The notes: generated from the letters alone by a model not told the origin. 6,555 nt of DNA from Synergistaceae bacterium (GCA_017447325.1 JAFSNU010000120.1:1-6555), one strand, 5' to 3'. Counted from the stretch's first letter, positions 1-6,025 are shown. Program-made: numbers and translations.

Positions 1-1
1 A

Positions 2-295
2 GGTTCATACGAGGGCGACTCAGGTTCATGCGAGGGCAACTCAGGTTCAAGCGAGGTCAACTCAGGTTCATGCGAGGGCGACTCAGGTTCAAGCGAGGAC
101 AACTCAGGTTCAAGCGAGGACAACTCAGGTTCAAGCGAGGGCGACTCAGGTTCAAGCGAGGGCGACTCAGGTTCAAGCGAGGACAACTCAGGTTCAAGCG
201 AGGACAACTCAGGTTCAAGCGAGGACAACTCAGGATCAAACGAGAGCAATGAAAGCTCAAACGAAAGCAATGAAAGCTCAGAAGAGGGCAGCGCA
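2..295 (+). repeat. In-frame 21-bp tandem repeat array encoding Gly-Ser-Ser-Glu-Asp-Asn-Ser heptads
   Basis: Units start every 21 bp at 2, 23, 44 and so on up to 275. Eleven units are near-identical (2-232) and three are decayed (233-295). Consensus peptide GSSEDNS. Units 5, 6, 9, 10 and 11 read GSSEDNS; units 7 and 8 read GSSEGDS. Units 1-4 carry single changes: Tyr in unit 1, Cys in units 2 and 4, Val in unit 3. Units 12-14 become GSNESNE, SSNESNE and SSEEGSA. The array continues past the left edge. Because 21 is divisible by three, expansion or contraction keeps the frame of the host gene. The uniform centre with diverged edges is what slippage or unequal crossover leaves behind. Confidence 0.95.
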
Positions 296-1339
296 GAAAA
301 GATGCGTGCGTCAGCTTTTAAATCAGCTAAATTATCACGCAAACTGCGCAAGGCCGACGAAAGTTCGTCTAATGGGAATAAGGCGAAAATTTTATCGTTG
401 AGCGGCGGCAAGTTCGACAGCACAAGCTCCAAAGAATTTTTAATCGCCGGTAAATTTAAGGCAGGGCAGACCGTGAACATGTACTTGGCCAAGGCTAAGA
501 CTGCAAGATCAAGAGCTGAGCCGGAGAAGCCGAACGCGAGCGAAATTAAAGCTGCGATAGAGAACGAAGATTTAATTCTTGATTCTCTTGAAAACGCGGC
601 AAGCTCCGACGCGGCGTTGAGCTTCAGCGATATATTAACGGCTCTCGGCGAGGACGGTATGATAGCTTACGGCATTAATGACTTGGACGATGAAGATTTC
701 GGCAACAAAGAGACCGGCTTTAGATTTGTTTTATTGTCGCTTGATGAAGATTTTGTCAGCAGCGGCGATATAGTCTATGTGAATTTATTATCCGGCGACA
801 GCGTCAGCGATGCAAAGAATAATATTAATTCAACCAACGGCTATTTTGTTTTGAATTTAGTCAGCATGGACAAAATTCCTTGGCTGTTAATCGACACGCA
901 GAAATTAAAGCAGCTCTCTAATGCGTCGCCGGCTGCCTCAGATTTAAAGCTTGATATAGTGAGCCGCAAGTACGTAGTTTTAGCCCGCGTCCTGCCTCAA
1001 AATGATGCTCAGGATATATTCAAAGCTTCGGCGTTAAAGTTTAATGCTGCTGCGGCTGTGACTGACGATATGAAAGCCTACGCGACAAACGACGCAGTGT
1101 TATTAAATTCGAAAGCCGCTGCAATCGAGCCAGAGCCAGAACCCAATACTAATCCAAACCCGGATCCCGAGCCGAATCCAAATCCTGATCCCGAACCAGA
1201 CGGCGATGACGAGATTAATAATCAACCTACAAGCTCGCACGGATCAAGCTCTGGCTGCAACAGCTTTAATTTTAGTTTTGGAGTTTTAAGCCTGCTTGCT
1301 TTAGCATTAGCTTTAAGTTTTGCCCGCAAGCATAATTAA
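2..1339 (+). CDS. Large exported/surface protein with Ser-Gly-Glu-Asp heptad repeats and a Synerg-CTERM-type sorting tag (5' end outside window)
   Basis: The frame is open from base 2 to the TAA at 1337-1339, giving 445 visible residues. The ATG at 302 is simply the first Met in the frame: it has no ribosome binding site and lies inside the repeat-flanking sequence, so the gene is 5'-truncated by the window. The order is: heptad repeats (visible residues 1-98); a region of mixed helix and strand character (about 110-372) that I do not recognise; a linker of alternating Pro with Glu/Asp/Asn (about 376-400); then SSSGCN with Cys419, a hydrophobic helix (about 422-441) and the tail RKHN. Seen: a strongly acidic ectodomain and a C-terminal anchor. 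Known of the family: Cys-containing CTERM tags mark exported proteins for processing and surface anchoring, probably by CPBP-type intramembrane proteases. Inferred: a cell-surface protein with a repeat stalk. Function is unknown; adhesion or matrix binding is only a guess. The signal peptide should lie upstream of the window. Confidence 0.85.
   Translation, partial: GSYEGDSGSCEGNSGSSEVNSGSCEGDSGSSEDNSGSSEDNSGSSEGDSGSSEGDSGSSEDNSGSSEDNSGSSEDNSGSNESNESSNESNESSEEGSAEKMRASAFKSAKLSRKLRKADESSSNGNKAKILSLSGGKFDSTSSKEFLIAGKFKAGQTVNMYLAKAKTARSRAEPEKPNASEIKAAIENEDLILDSLENAASSDAALSFSDILTALGEDGMIAYGINDLDDEDFGNKETGFRFVLLSLDEDFVSSGDIVYVNLLSGDSVSDAKNNINSTNGYFVLNLVSMDKIPWLLIDTQKLKQLSNASPAASDLKLDIVSRKYVVLARVLPQNDAQDIFKASALKFNAAAAVTDDMKAYATNDAVLLNSKAAAIEPEPEPNTNPNPDPEPNPNPDPEPDGDDEINNQPTSSHGSSSGCNSFNFSFGVLSLLALALALSFARKHN
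1127..1201 (+). repeat. Pro/Glu/Asp/Asn linker repeat (X-Pro dipeptides) in the surface protein
   Basis: Every second residue is Pro for most of this stretch, alternating with Glu, Asp or Asn. The block containing PNPDPEPN recurs twice, with synonymous codon differences. Such X-Pro runs form stiff extended spacers and are common just before C-terminal anchors, where they hold the ectodomain away from the envelope. It lies between the unrecognised domain and the sorting tag. Confidence 0.8.
1241..1336 (+). other. Synerg-CTERM-type C-terminal sorting/anchoring tag
   Basis: It begins with Gly/Ser residues and an SGC motif (Cys codon at 1256-1258). About 20 hydrophobic residues rich in Leu, Ala and Phe follow, and it ends in Arg-Lys-His-Asn. 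The tripartite layout with an invariant Cys matches Synerg-CTERM, a tag found in many paralogous exported proteins per Synergistota genome and related in form to MYXO-CTERM. In that group the Cys is the presumed processing and modification site. The assignment is by eye from the motif, without an HMM score. A plain C-terminal transmembrane anchor is the alternative. Confidence 0.75.
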
Positions 1340-1370
1340 TTTACAGTTTTAATAATTTAATAATTAAACG

Positions 1371-1406
1371 ACAGCCGGACTGATTTAATACCAGCCCGGC
1401 TGTTTT
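1371..1406. terminator. Hairpin terminator between convergent genes
   Basis: ACAGCCGG at 1371-1378 pairs perfectly with CCGGCTGT at 1396-1403. Inside it, CTG at 1380-1382 can pair with CAG at 1392-1394 across one A-C mismatch, leaving a 9-nt loop. On the + strand four Ts overlap and follow the stem (1403-1406). On the - strand the stem is followed by CGTTTAATTATT. It sits 32 bp after the surface-protein stop and 36 bp after the asd stop (reading the - strand), so it could end both transcripts. The T-runs are short, so efficiency is uncertain. The rest of the 99-bp gap (1340-1438) is AT-rich with nothing else recognisable. Confidence 0.6.
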
Positions 1407-1438
1407 GCACTCGGCAGCTATAAGCCGCGCAATTTAAT

Positions 1439-2536
1439 CTACTTCTTATTTATATAGCCCTGCTTGACTAATAATTCCGCGCACTCGACAGCTCCGCCGG
1501 CCGCTCCGCGCAAAGTATTATGCGACAGGCCGATAAACTTCCAGTCATAAAGTTTAGTATTGTCCTCGCGCAGTCTGCCGATAGATACGCCCATGCCGTT
1601 AGCATAATTTACATCAAGCGCAACTTGCGGCCTGTTCTCTTCGTCCAAATACTGAATAAAATGCTCGGGCGCACTCGGCAATTTTAAAGCTTGAGGCACG
1701 CCGCTGAACTCACGAAGCTTTTTAATTAACTCGTCTTTAGACTTCGGCTGATTTTTGAATTTCACAAACGCCGCCGCCGTGTGGCCGTAAAGGACAGGAA
1801 TGCGCACGCACTGACAAGTTATCACAGGACTCACAGCAGGCTCAATCACATTATTATTAATCTTGCCGAAGATCTTTAAAGGCTCGCGCTCGCTCTTCTC
1901 TTCCTCGCCGCCGATAAACGGAATGACATTGCCGATCATCTCCGGCCAAGTGTCGAAATTCTTTCCGGCTCCTGATATCGCCTGATAAGTCGTGACTGCA
2001 AGCTCGTAAGGCTCATACTCTTTCCATGCTGCTATGGCCGGAGCGTAGCTTTGAATAGAGCAATTAGGCTTCACGGCAATAAAGCCTTTTTTAGTGCCAA
2101 GTCTCTTTTGCTGAACTTTTATAATCTCTGAATGCTCAGGATTTATCTCAGGTATTATCATGGGAACGTCCGGCGTCCATCTATGAGCGCTGTTGTTCGA
2201 CACGACCGGCGTATCAGTCTTTGCGTAATCCTCTTCGATCTTCTTGATCTCGTCCTTGGTCATATTAACCGCGCTTAACACAAAGTCAACGCTCTCGGCA
2301 ATCGCGTTAATATTATTCACGTCTTTAATCTTAATATTTTTAACGCAGTCCGGCACTTTTTCATCGAGAAGCCAGCGGCCTTGCACAGCTTCTTCATACG
2401 TCTTGCCGGAGCTGTTCGCGCTCGCCGCAATCTCCGCAATCTCAAACCACGGGTGACTTGCCAGTATCTGGATAAATCTCTGTCCGACCATGCCGGTCCC
2501 GCCCAAAACTCCAACTTTAAATTTTACTTCGCTCAT
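1439..2536 (-). CDS. asd: Aspartate-semialdehyde dehydrogenase, archaeal/fungal-type
   Basis: Catalyses NADPH-dependent reduction of 4-aspartyl phosphate to aspartate 4-semialdehyde, the shared cytosolic step to lysine/diaminopimelate, threonine and methionine. The 365-residue product is typical for the family. It shows the nucleotide-binding loop GGTGMVG (12-18), the catalytic Cys159 in KPNCS, the active-site His252 in YGHT, and the C-terminal HNTLRGAAGG signature. Overall sequence, for example SHPWFEIAEIAASA near the N-terminus, resembles the subfamily first known from archaea and fungi rather than the E. coli type. The ATG at 2536 is chosen because a GAGGTG Shine-Dalgarno lies 9 nt upstream. 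A GTG 12 bp further out (2548) is part of that Shine-Dalgarno, so it is an unlikely start. It is the last gene of the operon, 69 bp after the small unknown gene, and a hairpin follows. Confidence 0.95.
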   Translation of the reverse strand: MSEVKFKVGVLGGTGMVGQRFIQILASHPWFEIAEIAASANSSGKTYEEAVQGRWLLDEKVPDCVKNIKIKDVNNINAIAESVDFVLSAVNMTKDEIKKIEEDYAKTDTPVVSNNSAHRWTPDVPMIIPEINPEHSEIIKVQQKRLGTKKGFIAVKPNCSIQSYAPAIAAWKEYEPYELAVTTYQAISGAGKNFDTWPEMIGNVIPFIGGEEEKSEREPLKIFGKINNNVIEPAVSPVITCQCVRIPVLYGHTAAAFVKFKNQPKSKDELIKKLREFSGVPQALKLPSAPEHFIQYLDEENRPQVALDVNYANGMGVSIGRLREDNTKLYDWKFIGLSHNTLRGAAGGAVECAELLVKQGYINKK

Positions 2537-2545
2537 AACACGAAA

Positions 2546-2554
2546 CACCTCTTT
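2546..2554 (-). promoter_or_regulatory. Ribosome binding site of asd
   Basis: On the - strand this reads AAAGAGGTG and ends 9 nt before the ATG at 2536. It overlaps the upstream in-frame GTG (2548-2546), which decides the start in favour of the ATG. Confidence 0.75.
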
Positions 2555-2605
2555 ATCACAAAATTATTTATTTAAATTTAAACTTCGGCTAATTAATTTA
2601 ATTTA

Positions 2606-2791
2606 TTAGCTAATCGACGCGTCAGCCGTGAACGCCGGCCAAAAGTTCTCGATCATCTCTTCGTAATTGTCAAACGCCGGGATGTCCATTAGACTATCAA
2701 TCAAAATAAACTGCTCAAATCCTTTTAACGCAGTCTCGCCAGCCCAGTGCGCACTATCGCAATATTTATTATGACTAAACACGCCCGCCAT
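2606..2791 (-). CDS. Small acidic protein of unknown function between gltX and asd
   Basis: A 61-residue frame starting at ATG 2791, with a strong AGGAG 9 nt upstream and a TAA at 2608-2606. I do not recognise the family. The product has ten acidic and two basic residues, is rich in aromatics (Phe, Trp16, Trp51, Tyr), and has a single Cys11. It has no signal peptide and no membrane helix, so a small soluble cytosolic protein is likely. It lies 39 bp after gltX and 69 bp before asd, on the same strand, and is probably co-transcribed with them. The well-placed ribosome binding site, the fit between neighbours and the lack of any competing gene argue that it is real. It could instead be a remnant or N-terminal fragment of a longer protein. 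No link to tRNA charging or amino-acid synthesis can be shown. Confidence 0.7.
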   Translation of the reverse strand: MAGVFSHNKYCDSAHWAGETALKGFEQFILIDSLMDIPAFDNYEEMIENFWPAFTADASIS

Positions 2792-2800
2792 GTCTTACAT

Positions 2801-2806
2801 CTCCTG
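2801..2806 (-). promoter_or_regulatory. Ribosome binding site of the small acidic gene
   Basis: CAGGAG on the - strand, 9 nt before the ATG at 2791. It is among the best Shine-Dalgarno matches in the operon and is the main support for translation of the 61-codon gene. Confidence 0.75.
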
Positions 2807-2830
2807 TTATAAATTTTAAATTTATAAAAT

Positions 2831-4201
2831 TTAAATCTTTAATCTCGCCGCGCACTCGTCAAAGCCTAACGCGTAGATTATCAACGGCAGCGCCGCGCCT
2901 TTCTCAAGCCCCGTTAATATAACTCTCACGGGATGAAAGAACTCGCGGCCCTTCAACTTCTTGTCTTTCATAAAGCTACGCAAAAATTTCTCGATACTCT
3001 CAGGCGTCCACTCGCAAGCTCTTAAATTATTTACAAATTCATCAAGCCAGTTTAAATTTAAATTTAACTTTAACTTTTCAGGCCGACAGACTATATAATT
3101 TAAAGCGTCGCGCAAATCATTTACAAACGGCGTCTCGTCGATTAAATCATTTATTAATAAAGCAATTCTATCTTCATAAATTTTAAATCTTTCATCAAGC
3201 TTTATTAACTCACGCGCTATAAAATCGCCGCCTTTAGACTTCATCGCGAGCTTCTGCCAGTAAAGCAAATGCGCCTCGTCATGAACCGGACTTGATTTCG
3301 CTAAATCATCAAGCTTAAAAATTTTCGCAAGTTTATTTATATCAAAATTATTTTCACTCTCAAACTGCCAGCTTAACGTCGCAAGATAGGCATCTATAGC
3401 TTCAGGCAAATAGCCGCGCTCGCGATACTCTCTAACGGGCTTTGACCCGGTGCGCTTGCCTAATTTTTTACGCTCCTGCGACAACACCATCGGAATATGA
3501 GCGAAGACAGGCCGCGGCCATTGCATAATGTCTATAATCGCAATCTGCCTTGCCGTGTTCGGGATATGCTCGTCGCCGCGAATAATATGCGTCACGCTCA
3601 TTAAATAATCATCTATTGCCGAGGCGAAAACATACGTCGGCGTCCCGTCGCTTCTATATATTACAAAGTCGCCTATATTATCAGCCGCAAATTCACGATG
3701 ACCCTGCACAGCGTCGTCAAAGCTCGCAATATAATTTTCAGGCAAGGCTAAACGCCAGCAAAATTTTTCACCGGCCTTTATACGCTCTTCAACTTCTTCA
3801 CGCGGCAAATTACGGCAGGAATTATCATAATGCGGAGGCTCGCCTTTCGCCAGCTGCGCATCACGCATTGCCTCGAGCTTGTCCTCACTGCAAAAGCACG
3901 GATACACAGCTCCGCGCTGCTTTAACTCATCAAGCCATTTATCATAAATATTTTTGCGCTCGCTCTGACGCTCAGGCTTATTGTCCCACTTCAAGCCAAG
4001 CCAGTTAAGCTCGCTTAATAATAAATCTTCATACTCGCGTTTAGACCTCTCGCTGTCCGTGTCGTCAATTCTTAATAAAAACTCGCCGTTTAAATTAGAC
4101 TTCGCGAATAAATAATTAAACAGCGCAGTCCGCGCTCCTCCGATATGAAGCTCGCCCGTAGGCGACGGCGCAAATCTCGTCCGTACCAAATTACCTTTCA
4201 C
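2831..4201 (-). CDS. gltX: Glutamyl-tRNA synthetase
   Basis: Class I aminoacyl-tRNA synthetase that charges tRNA-Glu in the cytosol. At 456 residues it is slightly shorter than many homologues. Visible signatures: RTRFAPSPTG followed by the HIGH-type motif HIGG (19-22); a zinc-knuckle-like Cys102-x-Cys104 with Cys129 at the spacing of E. coli GluRS; the RGDEHIPNTARQ block (208-219); and the KMSKS loop as KLGKR (246-250). A helical anticodon-binding region with KGREFFHPVRV near the C-terminus follows. Two oddities: Gly replaces the usual Ser in the KMSKS loop, and Asn131 sits where the fourth zinc ligand (His) is expected. The GTG at 4201 is given as the start, since a stop lies two codons upstream. 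A TTG at 4189 gives the common N-terminus MVRTRFAPSPTG and is better placed relative to AGGAAG (4206-4201) and AAAGG (4198-4194). Whether it also misacylates tRNA-Gln cannot be read from the sequence. Confidence 0.95.
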   Translation of the reverse strand: MKGNLVRTRFAPSPTGELHIGGARTALFNYLFAKSNLNGEFLLRIDDTDSERSKREYEDLLLSELNWLGLKWDNKPERQSERKNIYDKWLDELKQRGAVYPCFCSEDKLEAMRDAQLAKGEPPHYDNSCRNLPREEVEERIKAGEKFCWRLALPENYIASFDDAVQGHREFAADNIGDFVIYRSDGTPTYVFASAIDDYLMSVTHIIRGDEHIPNTARQIAIIDIMQWPRPVFAHIPMVLSQERKKLGKRTGSKPVREYRERGYLPEAIDAYLATLSWQFESENNFDINKLAKIFKLDDLAKSSPVHDEAHLLYWQKLAMKSKGGDFIARELIKLDERFKIYEDRIALLINDLIDETPFVNDLRDALNYIVCRPEKLKLNLNLNWLDEFVNNLRACEWTPESIEKFLRSFMKDKKLKGREFFHPVRVILTGLEKGAALPLIIYALGFDECAARLKI

Positions 4202-4249
4202 TTCCTAACAAACTTCTACATTTATATATACGCAAATCTAAAATCTAAA

Positions 4250-5377
4250 TTAAACTTGCTCAAGCGTCGCAGCAGCCCAGCAGGTCATCGACAAGCCCGC
4301 GCCCGCGTCGTCCAAAGTCTCCGCCGATTTAGCCTTTATATTAACTATATCTTCATCATCAAAAATTTTTCTAAAATTTTCGCGCATCAAGCTTAAATAT
4401 TTATTAAGCCTCGGCACTTGAGCCTGAATAACAGCGTCAATCCAAACTACTTTAAAATTATTTAATTTAACTAATCTATAAGCCTCGCGCAAAAGCTCCA
4501 AGCTGTCCGCATTTTTAAATTTATCATCGCTTGCTGGAAATAAATTGCCAATATCAGGCAAGCCCGCTCCGCCCAAAATCGCATCAGCCACAGCATGGCT
4601 TAATAAATCAGCGTCCGAATGGCCAAGCAATCCAAGCGGCGAGTCCTCGATCAACACTCCGCCTAAAATTAATTTACGCTCAGGCACGAGCCTGTGAACG
4701 TCATATCCTAATCCCGTTCTAATCATCTTATTTTTATTAACTAAAGCCTCGGCAATGCGCCAGTCGTCTTTAACAGTGATTTTAAAATTTAATTTAGAGC
4801 CCTCGACAAATTTTAATTTTAATTTTGCGTCAAGCCACGCCTCGGCCTCGTCCTTCGCCTGCATTCCGAATTCTTTAATCACTTCAATTAATTTAGGCCT
4901 ATAAAACACCTGCGGCGTCTGCGTGACAAACAAGCCGTCTCTATCAACATGCGTTATAACTTCTTCATCAAGTTTTTTAATCGCATCCGCAACAGGCATA
5001 ACAGGGATCGCGCCGGTTTGCTCATCAACTGCGTTAATTAAATTCAAAATTATTTCACGCGTAATAAACGGCCTCGCCGCGTCATGTATCATGACATAAT
5101 CGCAAGTACAAGCATTCAGTCCGTTCATGACGCTCTCAGGCCTTGACGCTCCGCCCTTTACAAGCTTTATATCTTTAAAATTATTTTTAACTAAATCAAA
5201 ATCTTCTTCAGGCAAGACTAAAATTATCTCGCAAATTTCCTTAAACTCAGCGGCCAAGTCCGCGCTCCAACGCCATACGGGCTTATTGCCTAAAATTCTA
5301 AACTGCTTCTTGCCGCCGCTATCAAGCATCCTCGAGCCGCTTCCGCCCGCCGCGATTATAAATCCAAACTTCTTCAT
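4250..5377 (-). CDS. ispDF: Bifunctional MEP-pathway enzyme: IspD cytidylyltransferase fused to IspF cyclase
   Basis: One 375-residue chain joins two non-consecutive steps of MEP isoprenoid synthesis. The IspD part (about 1-215) makes CDP-methylerythritol from MEP and CTP. It shows AAGGSGSRM (9-17), GGKKQF (21-26), GGASRPESVMNGL, IHDAARPF (97-104) with Asp99 and Arg102, TPQVF, and KIT with Lys199. The IspF part starts near Met218 and makes MEcPP. It shows metal ligands Asp226 and His228 (YDVHRL), GHSDAD (252-257) and His261. IspE, the intervening kinase, must be encoded elsewhere. The ATG at 5377 follows recR by 24 bp of pure A/T with no Shine-Dalgarno, suggesting translational coupling or an AU-rich enhancer. 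Oddities: KDEA replaces the usual TDEA motif in IspD, and the IspF C-terminal GRGEG motif is replaced by GAGLS. Fold and active-site residues otherwise look intact. Confidence 0.95.
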   Translation of the reverse strand: MKKFGFIIAAGGSGSRMLDSGGKKQFRILGNKPVWRWSADLAAEFKEICEIILVLPEEDFDLVKNNFKDIKLVKGGASRPESVMNGLNACTCDYVMIHDAARPFITREIILNLINAVDEQTGAIPVMPVADAIKKLDEEVITHVDRDGLFVTQTPQVFYRPKLIEVIKEFGMQAKDEAEAWLDAKLKLKFVEGSKLNFKITVKDDWRIAEALVNKNKMIRTGLGYDVHRLVPERKLILGGVLIEDSPLGLLGHSDADLLSHAVADAILGGAGLPDIGNLFPASDDKFKNADSLELLREAYRLVKLNNFKVVWIDAVIQAQVPRLNKYLSLMRENFRKIFDDEDIVNIKAKSAETLDDAGAGLSMTCWAAATLEQV

Positions 5378-5401
5378 TTTATAAATATATAATTTTTAAA
5401 T

Positions 5402-6025
5402 TTAAAATCCGCCGTTATTAAACTCAGCTTCGACCCGGGACTCAAGCGCAGTATGAAGCGTAAGCCTATCCGCGTATCCGATCGCTCCGCCGACCGGAAG
5501 TCCAAAGGCAAGCCGCGTTATCTTCATGTCTTTACGCAAGCCCCGCGCTTTCTTTAAAATATCAAGCAGCGAATAATAAGTTAAATCGCCCTCCATTTTG
5601 GGATTTGTCGCGATGATAACTTCTTTGGGCTTGACGCGCTTTATATGCGAGACTAAAAACTTCACGCCCTCAGGACTTAAATCTTCTCCGTCGAACGGCG
5701 CAACGCGCTCATTCAAAACATGATAAAGCCCGTTATAAATTTTCGCCTGCTCGAACGAGACTAAGTCCTCAAGATCTTCAACTATGCAGATAGTCTCATG
5801 ATCTCTTAACTTGTCGCTGCAAATATTGCACGGGTCTTGCGACGACACGTTGCCGCATTCCGAACACGTGAAAATTCCCTCACGCAAGCTCGCTATGTCC
5901 TGCGCAATCGCTTTTAATTCTTCGTCATCCTTCTTGAGCAGATAAAATACCATGCGGCGTGCGCTCTTATTGCCCACGCCGGGAAATTTCTTGAATAAAT
6001 TAATTAATTTCGAAATATTATCCAA
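5402..6025 (-). CDS. recR: Recombination mediator protein RecR
   Basis: RecR works with RecO (and RecF) to load RecA on SSB-coated single-stranded gaps during recombinational repair. The 207-residue product is near the usual length of about 200. Domains in order: helix-hairpin-helix with FPGVGNKSARR (14-24); a zinc finger Cys54-x2-Cys57 with Cys66-x2-Cys69; a Toprim domain starting at ICIVED (79-84) and including ATNPKMEGD (139-147); and the C-terminal ITRLAFGLPVGG (169-180) and YADRLTL. The start is a TTG at 6025, which gives the normal distance to the helix-hairpin-helix. It lies 20 bp after the ybaB stop, and the spacer contains only A and T, so no Shine-Dalgarno is present. The ybaB-recR pair is a very common bacterial arrangement, often with dnaX just before it. 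Confidence 0.96.
   Translation of the reverse strand: MDNISKLINLFKKFPGVGNKSARRMVFYLLKKDDEELKAIAQDIASLREGIFTCSECGNVSSQDPCNICSDKLRDHETICIVEDLEDLVSFEQAKIYNGLYHVLNERVAPFDGEDLSPEGVKFLVSHIKRVKPKEVIIATNPKMEGDLTYYSLLDILKKARGLRKDMKITRLAFGLPVGGAIGYADRLTLHTALESRVEAEFNNGGF

Noticed and set aside
28..252. Basic open frame on the + strand (repeating MRGQLRF-like units) across the heptad array
   Set aside because: It is the +1 shadow of the 21-bp repeat. Since 21 is divisible by three, stop-free units stay open in any frame. It ends as soon as the repeats decay, whereas the acidic frame continues for another 345 codons into a protein with a sorting tag.
57..260. Antisense open frame with NLSCPRL repeats
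   Set aside because: Same repeat artefact on the opposite strand, with no ribosome binding site and no continuation beyond the array.
1..295. Possible CRISPR array on the left edge
   Set aside because: The 21-bp units abut with no variable spacers and are in frame with a long coding region.
2317..2575. Short overlapping frames on both strands around the asd N-terminus
   Set aside because: They overlap the nucleotide-binding domain of asd in other frames and have no independent support.
2537..2605. Separate promoter for asd (TGTGATAAA as an extended -10)
   Set aside because: The match to a -10 is only partial, no -35 is seen at the right distance, and AT-rich spacers give such matches by chance.
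3616..4008. 130-codon + strand frame inside gltX
   Set aside because: Fully antisense to a well-conserved synthetase, with no family resemblance. Its openness follows from the codon bias of gltX.
4145..4396. 83-codon + strand frame spanning the gltX start and the ispDF end
   Set aside because: Antisense to two conserved genes and composed of low-complexity basic and aromatic residues; no ribosome binding site seen.
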